This document shows positions 49,263 through 57,131 of a stretch of DNA of 64,000 nt, piece after piece. Where the stretch lies: the NCBI RefSeq assembly GCF_001976145.1, contig NZ_MOXD01000010.1, positions 62,201 through 126,200 on the forward strand, read 5' to 3'. Source of the DNA: Serratia oryzae (GTDB lineage: Bacteria > Pseudomonadota > Gammaproteobacteria > Enterobacterales > Enterobacteriaceae). The position numbers were made by a program, and so were the translations under genes. The number at the start of each line of letters is the position of its first letter. Position 1 is the stretch's first letter. The notes beneath the pieces are model-generated. The model did not search any database. It was not told the origin of the DNA and saw nothing but the letters and a program-made list of their open reading frames with translations.

Positions 49263-50246
49263 TCATGCCAACTGTGTGGCCAGTTGAATTGAGATCGCCA
49301 TGCTCTCAGACTTGGCTTTACCTGTCCAGGCAATATCAAACGCAGTGCCGTGATCGGCAGAGGTGCGAATAAACGGCAAACCGGCGGTAATATTCACCCC
49401 ATCATAAAACCCGAGCAGCTTAAGCGGAATATGGCCCTGATCGTGGTACATCGCCACCACCATATCGTACTGCCCTTCATAGGCTTGCAGGAAAACGGTA
49501 TCCGGCGGGCATGGGCCATAAACGTCGATCCCTCGCTGTTTTACCGCGGCAATGGCCGGACTGACAATCGTGATCTCTTCATCACCAAACAGGCCGTTTT
49601 CCCCCGCGTGCGGATTAACCCCGGCCACGGCAATGCGTGGCTGTTGATAGCCGACACGTCTGAGGAAGGTATCGGCCATCGCCACCACCGTCTCAATGCG
49701 TTCCGCATTCAAGGTATCGAGGAACTTACGCAAGGCAATGTGCGTAGAAACATGGATAACCTTCAGTTTATCGGTATACAACACCATGGCGTAATCCCGG
49801 CTGTTGGTCAGGTGCGCCAACAGCTCGGTATGACCAGGATAGAGATGCCCAGCCAGATGCAGAGCCTCTTTATTCAATGGCGCCGTCGCTATCGCCTTGA
49901 CCTCGCCAGCCATCGCCAGTTCGGTGGCACGCTTTACACAGCGGTAAGCCAGATCGCCCGCCTGTGATTGCACTTTCCCTGGTATTAGCGCAGCGGGATC
50001 CTCCAGCGCTTCATCAATAATGTTGATCACACCGGGTGCAAAGCGTGCCTCCGAAACGCGCTGGATCGGCTTTAACTCCACCATCGGCGCGATCCGCAAA
50101 GCCTGAATACGTTGTAACGTTTGCAGACAGCCCACCACGACCGCAGGCGCTCCCGCCAGTTCCCCTTCAGACAGCGCCTTGATGATAATTTCTGGCCCAA
50201 TACCTGCCGGATCCCCCATGGTGACTGCAATCGTGTTATTTACCAC
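49263..50246 (-). CDS. pdxA2: 4-phospho-D-threonate 3-dehydrogenase type PdxA2
   Basis: PdxA2 proteins oxidise and decarboxylate 4-phosphorylated threonate or erythronate to dihydroxyacetone phosphate with NAD. The 327 residues have [42 protein letters not shown] and the metal-binding [11 protein letters not shown]. They resemble PdxA but come from a catabolic operon. The start is a GTG at 50246, seven bases after GAGGAG. It overlaps the kinase gene by 11 bases, and that coupling supports a shared pathway. The exact isomer (D-threonate, D-erythronate or L-threonate) cannot be read from sequence. Confidence 0.87.
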   Translation of the reverse strand: MVNNTIAVTMGDPAGIGPEIIIKALSEGELAGAPAVVVGCLQTLQRIQALRIAPMVELKPIQRVSEARFAPGVINIIDEALEDPAALIPGKVQSQAGDLAYRCVKRATELAMAGEVKAIATAPLNKEALHLAGHLYPGHTELLAHLTNSRDYAMVLYTDKLKVIHVSTHIALRKFLDTLNAERIETVVAMADTFLRRVGYQQPRIAVAGVNPHAGENGLFGDEEITIVSPAIAAVKQRGIDVYGPCPPDTVFLQAYEGQYDMVVAMYHDQGHIPLKLLGFYDGVNITAGLPFIRTSADHGTAFDIAWTGKAKSESMAISIQLATQLA

Positions 50247-51507
50247 TGTACATCTCCTCAATAAAATAAAGGGCATCACGCAGCGTTGACGCACCACCAA
50301 ACCCGCCCGCTTTAGTAATTACCGGCAAATCATCTATTTCGCTGTTGACGAAGGTGCCACAGGGCACACAAGGTGCCACCTCATGGGTGATACGATATCC
50401 TTCCGCCCCTAACGCTCTGGCAACCGCAATCGCGATATCCCCACCGGTAAGGAACAGCCCACCAATTTGTGACTGATTGATAATCGCCAGCGTGATCGCA
50501 CCTAACGCTTCGCTGATGCGGTCGCCCAGCTGCTGGCGCGTGAGATGGTGCCGCTCGCACAGCAGATCGATCATCTGGCGCGCATTGGCATCGCGGCAGG
50601 TGCGCAACACACAGTGTTGCCCGTCTCGCAGCACCGCCGTTGCCTGGTGAGCGATCGCCTCCTGCGCGTGCTGACGGCTGGGTTGCAATAACCCTTCGAC
50701 ATCAACCTCGACCACCCCCAGCAATTTTTCTTCTGCTGCAAACAGGATCTGTTGCTGGGTAGCCTCACTCATCGACCCTGCGACCACCAACACCGGCAAC
50801 CGCTGGCGCGTGGCAAGATAACAACTGGCAGGAAGCGCATTAGCCAACCCGGCAGCCCCCACCAGTAAATAGCGTGCACTGAGCTGCAAAGTAGCCTGTG
50901 CCAGAAGCGCCAGATCGCCATCATTTTCCGCATCCACCACCACCATCGCGGGCCCTGTGCGGCCGATCTGTTGTAATTCAGCACCTAGCTTGCCACCGCG
51001 CACCGTCAGCAAATCCAGTTCATAAACCGGATAATCGCTCTGTAGCCCGATCAGGGTTTTGATGTGTGAAGAAACAATCGGCGTTTTCGGATCGCTGGCA
51101 AACTCGGTTTCTGCCAACGGCACACCGTTAACCCAACATTGCCCGTTGCGGGTCACGCGGCCTGCGGCAGGGATCGCCGCGGCGACGATCGCCAATTGCG
51201 CCCCGCAGGCGTTCATCGCGGCTTCGACTTCTGCCCCGACGTTACCGCGAAAGGTAGAGTCGATCTTTTTATACACCAATGGTGGAGCATCGCTTTGGCA
51301 ATAGGGCCGCAAGGCTGCGGTTACTTTGGCTTTGGCCATAGCGGCAGTGAGTGCCCTGCTTTCTGTGTTGATCACCAACACATCGGTCCGCTGTATAGAA
51401 CGAGGCGAATCGTTGAGTACCACGTCGGTACGTGCGCCTTTTTTCGCCAATTGCACGCCGGTATCATTAGCACCGGTAAAATCATCCGCGATCACAATCA
51501 TCTTCAT
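50236..51507 (-). CDS. dtnK: four-carbon acid sugar kinase (DUF1537, DtnK-like)
   Basis: The DUF1537 kinase phosphorylates a four-carbon sugar acid at C4. The 423 residues hold the N-terminal substrate domain (IVIADDFTGANDTGVQLAKK, KKIDSTFRGNVGAE) and the C-terminal nucleotide domain (GGLFLTGGDIAIAVARAL, and the end ITKAGGFGGASTLRDAL). The kinase-PdxA2 pairing is the known D-threonate or D-erythronate route, with D-threonate kinase DtnK as the closest named type. It overlaps the permease gene by four bases and pdxA2 by 11 bases. The substrate specificity is an inference. Confidence 0.85.
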   Translation of the reverse strand: MKMIVIADDFTGANDTGVQLAKKGARTDVVLNDSPRSIQRTDVLVINTESRALTAAMAKAKVTAALRPYCQSDAPPLVYKKIDSTFRGNVGAEVEAAMNACGAQLAIVAAAIPAAGRVTRNGQCWVNGVPLAETEFASDPKTPIVSSHIKTLIGLQSDYPVYELDLLTVRGGKLGAELQQIGRTGPAMVVVDAENDGDLALLAQATLQLSARYLLVGAAGLANALPASCYLATRQRLPVLVVAGSMSEATQQQILFAAEEKLLGVVEVDVEGLLQPSRQHAQEAIAHQATAVLRDGQHCVLRTCRDANARQMIDLLCERHHLTRQQLGDRISEALGAITLAIINQSQIGGLFLTGGDIAIAVARALGAEGYRITHEVAPCVPCGTFVNSEIDDLPVITKAGGFGGASTLRDALYFIEEMYSGK

Positions 51508-52460
51508 GCCGCTTTCTCCACCGTAGTGCCCTTCGCTGCATTACGCTTTGCCACCCAGGAGGTGAGAATCGGAGTCAGTATGGCAGTGGTGATCACCGAT
51601 GCGGCGATCAGCGGTGCTGCAGCTGCGGCCACGCTGGCCAATGAAGGATCCGCCTGAGCAATTGCCAACGGCGTGGCCACCGCATTACCCGCGGTGCTTG
51701 ATGCTGCCGCCCCGGCAATCCCTGAACCGCCTACCAGCCGATCGGCCTTAATGTTAAAGAAGCCGCCGACAAAGGTGGTTAATGCACCGAGCAACACCCC
51801 AGCAACGCCGCCTTGTAACAGCATTTCCAGGTTGATCCCTGCCCCGAGAGCAAACGCAAAGAAGGGGATCAGGATCGGGCCGCCTTTGGTCAGGAAATCA
51901 CGCATCTGATGATCCAGATTCCCCAGCAGCATTCCCACCAACAGCGGGACCAACACCGCCACCAGCGCCATCATCGGGATGTTCGCCATGCCTGCGGCAC
52001 CGAGGGCGATCATGGTAAAGAATGGCCCATCATTCAACGACAGGATCGAAATCGCCCCCACATCTCGCTCATTGCCAAACTCCCCCACCAGCGCCGCATA
52101 CAAACCGCCATTAGAGTTACTCACCGCGGCAATGATCGCCAACCCCGTGAGGCCAAAAATGCCCTCTGAGCCAAACAGATGTTCAACGCCCAATCCCAAC
52201 GCCATCGCGACCAACAATTTGGTCAAGGTGATCGTACCGCCTTGTAGCAGCGCCTGCGGTGCCGCTTTGAAGCTGATCCCTGCCCCCATGCACAACAGGA
52301 AAGCGCCAATCAACGGAGCAGCGCCGTTCTTGAATAACGCAGTGGTAAAGCCGCCGATCTGCAACGCCTGCGGTGCAAAGGTATTGATCATCGCGCCAAG
52401 CACCAGTGGGACGACCATCATCCCGCCAGGGATTCTCTCTATTGCCGCCTTAATTTTCAT
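51504..52460 (-). CDS. 2-keto-3-deoxygluconate permease family transporter (KdgT)
   Basis: This inner membrane transporter has 318 residues and about ten hydrophobic segments. It starts MKIKAAIERIPGGMMVVPLV, as KdgT proteins do. GGLYAALVGEFGNERDVGAI and GIAGAAASSTAGNAVATPLA are family signatures. It is the first gene of the acid-sugar operon, so here it probably imports the four-carbon acid rather than ketodeoxygluconate. GAGGCAAGG precedes the ATG. The three operators lie directly upstream. Confidence 0.87.
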   Translation of the reverse strand: MKIKAAIERIPGGMMVVPLVLGAMINTFAPQALQIGGFTTALFKNGAAPLIGAFLLCMGAGISFKAAPQALLQGGTITLTKLLVAMALGLGVEHLFGSEGIFGLTGLAIIAAVSNSNGGLYAALVGEFGNERDVGAISILSLNDGPFFTMIALGAAGMANIPMMALVAVLVPLLVGMLLGNLDHQMRDFLTKGGPILIPFFAFALGAGINLEMLLQGGVAGVLLGALTTFVGGFFNIKADRLVGGSGIAGAAASSTAGNAVATPLAIAQADPSLASVAAAAAPLIAASVITTAILTPILTSWVAKRNAAKGTTVEKAA

Positions 52461-52475
52461 CCTTGCCTCTCATTT

Positions 52476-52581
52476 TGATTTATTTCAATCAAAATGATTA
52501 TATTAAATCAAAAAAAGCAAAGTGAGCGCTAAGTCGCAGATCGAAAAATCAGCATTGTGATTTTTTGATTTAATTTAATCA
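52476..52581. promoter_or_regulatory. three TGATT-N6-AATCA operators before the acid-sugar operon
   Basis: TGATT and AATCA separated by six bases occur at 52476-52491, 52495-52510 and 52566-52581. The first two are 19 bases apart. They lie 16-121 bases before the permease start. They are the likely binding sites of the DeoR-type regulator of the operon. Confidence 0.75.
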
Positions 52582-52654
52582 GTATAAAGAGAGTGAGCAG
52601 AATGACGTGGAGGAGGTGCCCCAGAAGGAGACACCTCTTTAAATGAAATGGAAA

Positions 52655-53017
52655 TCAGTAATTTAGCATAAAGGAACGGTAAGCCTTCAGCACCGCCAGA
52701 AAATCCTCTACACCGCAGAAAGAGAGGCTTTCTTCGTCATAGTAATTCATCCCTTCTTCCATCTCGTCGCCTTCAAACTCCAGCTGGTTGGCACGGATCA
52801 TCACTTCTTCGCCATCCATCAGCAGGGTGTACTCATGGCCTTCCAACTGCCACTGACGCTCGCTGCCTTTGACCTCTGCCGCACCGGCCTCAATCCGATC
52901 CAGCAGGTTAAAATCCCCTTTCAGCTCTTCGTTGATCCAATGCCCGATAGCCTCATGCCCCATCGAAAATCTGACCACCACCTGGCCGGTAACGTCACGC
53001 AGAAATTCGTAATCCAT
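52655..53017 (-). CDS. yacL: YacL family protein
   Basis: This acidic protein of 120 residues has unknown function (UPF0231). It matches E. coli YacL along its length: [48 protein letters not shown] and [20 protein letters not shown]. In E. coli yacL lies next to acnB. Here the RNA-repair operon lies between them. GGAGGGCAGGCT precedes the ATG. Confidence 0.93.
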   Translation of the reverse strand: MDYEFLRDVTGQVVVRFSMGHEAIGHWINEELKGDFNLLDRIEAGAAEVKGSERQWQLEGHEYTLLMDGEEVMIRANQLEFEGDEMEEGMNYYDEESLSFCGVEDFLAVLKAYRSFMLNY

Positions 53018-53233
53018 AGCCTGCCCTCCTGAGCCGTTTTTATTAGTTTAAACGTTAATTCGCGACTGTCTCAGTGAAAGCTCGCAAAGTGGATAACTGG
53101 GTGTAGATAGCCGTAAATCAGCAACCGCCATCGAGTAATAAAGAAACACCATAACAACCTGATTTTGCTCAATTATAACATGCCGCGAGTGCTACGGCAG
53201 AATCCATGTCTCTGGCTTCTGCCACAGGCTGCT

Positions 53234-54349
53234 TTATTTAATGCCCTGAATTTGCCATTCAACTTCATGCGCTTCATCAAGCTGTGGAATTTCCAGCTTG
53301 CTCAGCATACGTTCCATGGCACGAATCGGCACGCTGTGCTCACGCCCGGCATTTTGCTGCAACCACTGCTTATAGGGCACCTCAAGATACACAATCTTCA
53401 CTTTTGCCCGATAAGCCGTAAACAGTTCAACTAATTGACTACGCAATTGCCGGGTGATATTGGTTGCATTCCATACAAAAGGTTCGCCTCGGCGTAACAG
53501 CGCTTTTGCCTGCTGTTTGGCCTGCTGCACCACCCACCCCGTGGCGTTTTTATCCGCTGGAGACAACCGATGCTGGCGGCGGATATCGTCTAGGCCGATC
53601 GCCGTCATCCCTAAAGCATGCTGCGCGATGTAGCGATCCTTCCCCATCCCCGGCAACCCACACAGCAGGATCACTTCGCTGCGAAATTGTTCGTAAGGCG
53701 CAAAATCAACGCTGGCCTGCGGGTGCGTCAGATAGTGATAACGCTGGTAATCACTGGCAAAAGGACGCGCCTGCCCCCAACATTGCTGCTCTTGGCAAAA
53801 CAGTTCGAACAGCTCGATATTATCCAGCAAACTGGCCTGATCTGCACAGTCACGCCCCATTACATCCGCCCGTGCCAACATTGCCAACAGCCGCGTATCC
53901 AGCCGTAATGCGGCTGATAATAGCGCCCGTTCAGGCGCAGGGCGTGCCATAATCCACAACGGCAAACCATGAAATCGCACCAAAGCCGCAATCTGTTCAC
54001 GCAGTTGAAACGGCGTGACGATGTCGCGATACAGAATCGAGCGCGTAGTCAGTTCACCGCGCTTGGCATGATTCGGGGAGGTGACTGAACCGTCGGCCTC
54101 GACGCGCGTGGTGCTACGCTTTTCTACATCGTGCAGCAATGCGGCGGCCCAGAGCAGTTCCTGTTGCTGCGAAGGCAACGCGGCGAACTCCTTCGCCCCG
54201 GTCAGTGCAGCCAGTACGCGTTGGGTATGGATCGCAACATCCCCTTCGGCATGGTGCCGGGGATCCTGCGGCACCTGATGCATATCGGCCACCCAGCGAA
54301 ACTTTTCCGCCAGCCTGGCCCACTGTTTATCCTCACTTAAGCACCACAT
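53234..54349 (-). CDS. HD-Pnk: HD-domain phosphoesterase and polynucleotide 5'-kinase
   Basis: The protein of 371 residues combines two RNA end-healing domains. The HD domain (about residues 30-170) has H41, the HD pair in LLHDVEK (73-74), NHAKRG (94) and RFHG (127). The C-terminal P-loop kinase has GLPGMGKD (231-238), IGLDDIRRQH and FVWNATNITRQLR, as in Pnk enzymes. The Runella HD-Pnk of this type removes 2',3'-cyclic or 2'-phosphates and phosphorylates 5'-OH ends. It would prepare breaks for the neighbouring ligase. The ATG at 54349 follows AGGAGGAAGGCC, and the longer frame to 54373 reads further into the ligase gene. It overlaps the ligase gene by 17 bases. Confidence 0.82.
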   Translation of the reverse strand: MWCLSEDKQWARLAEKFRWVADMHQVPQDPRHHAEGDVAIHTQRVLAALTGAKEFAALPSQQQELLWAAALLHDVEKRSTTRVEADGSVTSPNHAKRGELTTRSILYRDIVTPFQLREQIAALVRFHGLPLWIMARPAPERALLSAALRLDTRLLAMLARADVMGRDCADQASLLDNIELFELFCQEQQCWGQARPFASDYQRYHYLTHPQASVDFAPYEQFRSEVILLCGLPGMGKDRYIAQHALGMTAIGLDDIRRQHRLSPADKNATGWVVQQAKQQAKALLRRGEPFVWNATNITRQLRSQLVELFTAYRAKVKIVYLEVPYKQWLQQNAGREHSVPIRAMERMLSKLEIPQLDEAHEVEWQIQGIK

Positions 54350-55052
54350 GGCCTTCCTCCTGACGGTACTCATGCGCCATGCGGGCTCGTTGCCAGTTCA
54401 CTCTCCAGTGACGATCCGTCTTCACATGGTTTTTACGCACGTATTTAAAGACCTGATGGGGAAATTGAACAACCGGGAATTCTGCCGCATTACGTGTGAC
54501 GATCCCTTCCATGCTACAGGGCAAACCAGTATGAACATCATGCGGTGCAAAACAGCCCATCTCTTTTGCCTGTTCAATGATAGCCAATCGGTATTCTGCC
54601 TCTGTCTGGTTTTGAGTATTCAGCGGCAGCTCAGGCACACAGGCAAAATCAAATAACGCAGCATAGAACTTCACTTCCTCCCAGCTCAGCCACATATCTT
54701 TGCAGCGTACCGCAAATAAGTAGAAGTCCTGTTCCAAAGCTCGATATTCAATAGAGTGAGTGGCATATAAGTTCTCGCCAAACAGCTCAATATCGCCAAG
54801 ATCGTTTTTGATCTGTTGCCAACGCTGGCGGATCTGACGCGTCCAGGCAGAAACCGTCGGCGTCGCATGAGATCGCGCGAACACACCGTATTGATTCAGG
54901 CAGTTATTTTCACCATCGAGTTTTTCAGTGTGTATTAATCGCTTAATTAACTGAATGTCTTGCCAGTATTCTTTGTTGATCCGATCGTCACTGGTGGTTC
55001 CCGGTGAGAAAGGATAATGGTACGTTCGACCATATTTTCTTTGCATATCCAT
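54333..55052 (-). CDS. ATP-dependent RNA ligase
   Basis: The protein of 239 residues is a compact nucleotidyltransferase of the RNA ligase superfamily. Motif I is EKLDGEN with the predicted adenylated lysine at residue 44, motif III is ELFGENLYA, motif IV SMEGIVTRN and motif V VFKYVRKNH. Such ligases seal 3'-OH to 5'-phosphate ends, which is what the overlapping HD-Pnk gene would create. It contains no extra domain. The start at 55052 follows AAGAAG. An 82-base gap with a hairpin separates it from prfH. It could act on tRNA or rRNA breaks. The substrate is not known. Confidence 0.82.
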   Translation of the reverse strand: MDMQRKYGRTYHYPFSPGTTSDDRINKEYWQDIQLIKRLIHTEKLDGENNCLNQYGVFARSHATPTVSAWTRQIRQRWQQIKNDLGDIELFGENLYATHSIEYRALEQDFYLFAVRCKDMWLSWEEVKFYAALFDFACVPELPLNTQNQTEAEYRLAIIEQAKEMGCFAPHDVHTGLPCSMEGIVTRNAAEFPVVQFPHQVFKYVRKNHVKTDRHWRVNWQRARMAHEYRQEEGHVVLK

Positions 55053-55070
55053 GATTTTTCTTCTTGTTAT

Positions 55071-55105
55071 TAGCCTATCGGGTTATTCCATCAGCCGATA
55101 GGCTA
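55071..55105 (-). terminator. 11-pair hairpin inside the RNA-repair operon
   Basis: TAGCCTATCGG and CCGATAGGCTA pair around 13 bases in the gap between prfH and the RNA ligase gene. There is no T run on the minus strand, so it may be an attenuator or a processing site that sets different levels for the two halves. Confidence 0.5.
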
Positions 55106-55134
55106 TTTATTACTACTCGCCGTTAACGCGCTGA

Positions 55135-55752
55135 TTATTGCGATGGCGTAAAGTCATTCCCTTTAAAAATGCGCACTGGCGCCCCTCGAACATTTTGATG
55201 ATGAAACAGACGCCGTTGTGCACGTTGTTCATCCAACCGCTGTTGCTTGAGTTGTTCCAGCCGGTGCGCAATCAGTAAACACGCCAAGCGTTTGTTCGCA
55301 TGCTGGCTACGTTCCGTCTGCACCTTAACGCTAATTCCACTGGCCAGATGGGTGGCACGAATCGCCGATTCCGTTTTATTCACGTGTTGCCCGCCAGGGC
55401 CGGATGACTTCAAGGTTTCAAACCGAATTTCGCTTTCTTTTGGCATGGCTGCCGGAGAAAAACGTGCGGCACCGATAAACCAGTTCTTTCTGGCACGTCC
55501 TTTACGCCACGGGCTTTCGCAGATCCATTGCAATGTTCCGCACCAGCGCTCGGCCAATTGCTCAGCCGATTCACCGTTAAGCGCCAGCAGCACCGAGCGC
55601 AATGTGCCCGCCAGGCGGCCACTTTCCCGCTCAATTTCGTGCAGTTCTACCTGCAGAGCATCGGCCTCTTGGTAAAACTGCCGCAGCGCCAGGCTGACTG
55701 CCAGACAACATTCATCGGGCCCATGGGCAGCAGAAATCTGTAATAGAATCAT
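55135..55752 (-). CDS. prfH: peptide chain release factor H
   Basis: PrfH is a release-factor homologue with the catalytic GGQ but no codon-recognition domain. The 205 residues have [18 protein letters not shown] (GGQ at 120-122) and a basic C-terminus ([20 protein letters not shown]). PrfH paired with an RtcB2-type ligase has been reported to free peptides from ribosomes cleaved in the decoding centre, after which RtcB reseals 16S rRNA. The start overlaps the rtcB stop (ATGA), so translation is coupled. It appears full length, unlike the shortened E. coli K-12 copy. Confidence 0.9.
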   Translation of the reverse strand: MILLQISAAHGPDECCLAVSLALRQFYQEADALQVELHEIERESGRLAGTLRSVLLALNGESAEQLAERWCGTLQWICESPWRKGRARKNWFIGAARFSPAAMPKESEIRFETLKSSGPGGQHVNKTESAIRATHLASGISVKVQTERSQHANKRLACLLIAHRLEQLKQQRLDEQRAQRRLFHHQNVRGAPVRIFKGNDFTPSQ

Positions 55753-56864
55753 TCCCGCCCTCCGCTGGTTTTGTACGTCAGCACCGGCTTCAGACGCGCC
55801 AGCAGGGTGACTAATCCAGCCTGCTGCAACGCCCCGACTACGCTATCAATAGGTTTGTAAGCTTCTGGCGCTTCCTGATAGATCAGTTGCCGATCGCGGC
55901 AAATCACCCTGCTGCCGAAACGCGTTCTGGCCAGTTGTTCTACGCTAAAACGTGCAGAAAGACGCTCTTTACACTCTGCTCGCATCCATTTGCGCCCGGC
56001 ACCATGCGCCAGTGAGAACAGACTGCTGGCTGCCGGCAGTGGCTGAACCACATAGCTGTAATCACCGCGCGAACCCGGGATCACCACCAGCCCTTCATCT
56101 GAAGGCGTGGCACCTTTACGATGCAGCCAGCCCTGTACACCTTCAATATTGGCGGGTGCCAACAGATTGTGATGAATATCCAGCAGACAATTGCCCGCAG
56201 TGCGCAAACGCTTCAGTATCCGCCCGGCAATCAATTGCCGATTGAAAGCGGCAAACTCCAGCGCCTGCTGATGCTGTTGCAGATAATCCCCAGCCTCTTC
56301 GCTACTTTCCAACAGGCCATGGTGCCCATGAGCACGAACATGCTGTTCCAATATCATCTGGCCCAGCCCCCGCGAACCGCTGTGCACCAGCAGCATCAGG
56401 CGTTTTTTATCAAGGGCGATATCGGGTTGGTATATTTCATCGGCCTGTAAAAGCTCGGCAAAATGGTTACCGCCACCGATGGTTCCCAAGCTGTGTGCAT
56501 AAGGTGCCAGCGCCGGTGGAATAGCGCCTAGGCTGTCTTCATCCAATGGGCCATCAATATTGCCCAGATTTTTTTCTAATTTATCCAACGACTGTTTCAT
56601 CGCGGTTAAATCTGTTTGCCATAACGACATACCGCAACCGATATCATTACCGATTAACGCTGGATAAAAACGATGTTGTGAAAAGAAAGCGGCGCCAACG
56701 GGATAACCGCGGCCCGGATGTAAATCAGGCATCCCGACAACGCGTACCATATCTGGCAGCTTGGCCGTAATTTCTAATTGCTGGATTGCATTTCCTTCAA
56801 TCCAGGTGTGTTGCGACGCGATCAATGAAACGCGCGGCGCAACGGAGCGTATAATATTGCCCAT
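55749..56864 (-). CDS. RtcB-type RNA ligase (RtcB2, PrfH-associated)
   Basis: RtcB ligases join 3'-phosphate or 2',3'-cyclic phosphate to 5'-OH using GTP and manganese. The 371 residues keep the active site: [25 protein letters not shown] (D74, C77), [27 protein letters not shown] and the guanylated histidine in LAHGAGRKW (H287). It is shorter than housekeeping RtcB (408) and is coupled to prfH, so it belongs to the RtcB2 group. The ATG at 56864 follows CAGGATTGGTT, and a TTG two codons upstream is possible. It heads the operon behind a predicted promoter and a 16-codon open frame. Confidence 0.92.
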   Translation of the reverse strand: MGNIIRSVAPRVSLIASQHTWIEGNAIQQLEITAKLPDMVRVVGMPDLHPGRGYPVGAAFFSQHRFYPALIGNDIGCGMSLWQTDLTAMKQSLDKLEKNLGNIDGPLDEDSLGAIPPALAPYAHSLGTIGGGNHFAELLQADEIYQPDIALDKKRLMLLVHSGSRGLGQMILEQHVRAHGHHGLLESSEEAGDYLQQHQQALEFAAFNRQLIAGRILKRLRTAGNCLLDIHHNLLAPANIEGVQGWLHRKGATPSDEGLVVIPGSRGDYSYVVQPLPAASSLFSLAHGAGRKWMRAECKERLSARFSVEQLARTRFGSRVICRDRQLIYQEAPEAYKPIDSVVGALQQAGLVTLLARLKPVLTYKTSGGRE

Positions 56865-56952
56865 AACCAATCCTGATGATTAATTAATATAATTTGGATG
56901 TGGCAGGCCGGAGCCAGGGCAATACCTGTACGGCTACGCGGAAAACAGGAAA

Positions 56953-57003
56953 TTAAGCCTGAGGATACGACCTGCAAAGGGTAAACAGTGCTTGATAATT
57001 CAT
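56953..57003 (-). CDS. possible 16-residue leader peptide of the RNA-repair operon
   Basis: From an ATG at 57003 the frame encodes MNYQALFTLCRSYPQA and a TAA. AAAGGAGG lies seven bases upstream, one of the best ribosome binding sites in the window. A promoter (57047-57075) lies 44 bases before it, and rtcB starts 88 bases after it. It may couple translation to expression of the operon. No homologue is known to me. Confidence 0.4.
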   Translation of the reverse strand: MNYQALFTLCRSYPQA

Positions 57004-57046
57004 GATGTACCTCCTTTGCATAATGTGAATGGAAAAAAACGCCGCG

Positions 57047-57075
57047 ATAGTAGCGATAAATTTTCCAGATAGCAA
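57047..57075 (-). promoter_or_regulatory. predicted sigma70 promoter of the RNA-repair operon
   Basis: TTGCTA (57070-57075) and TACTAT (57047-57052) are 17 bases apart on the minus strand, each with four of six consensus positions. I see no sigma54-type element before this operon, unlike the E. coli rtcBA operon. Confidence 0.45.
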
Positions 57076-57081
57076 GCCAAT

Positions 57082-57107
57082 AAAAAACGGGGCCCCAAAG
57101 GCCCCCG
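57082..57107 (-). terminator. intrinsic terminator after acnB
   Basis: On the minus strand CGGGGGCC and GGCCCCG pair around TTTGG with one mismatch and are followed by TTTTTTA. Confidence 0.8.
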
Positions 57108-57131
57108 CGAATATTAAAACCGTTTACTGAA

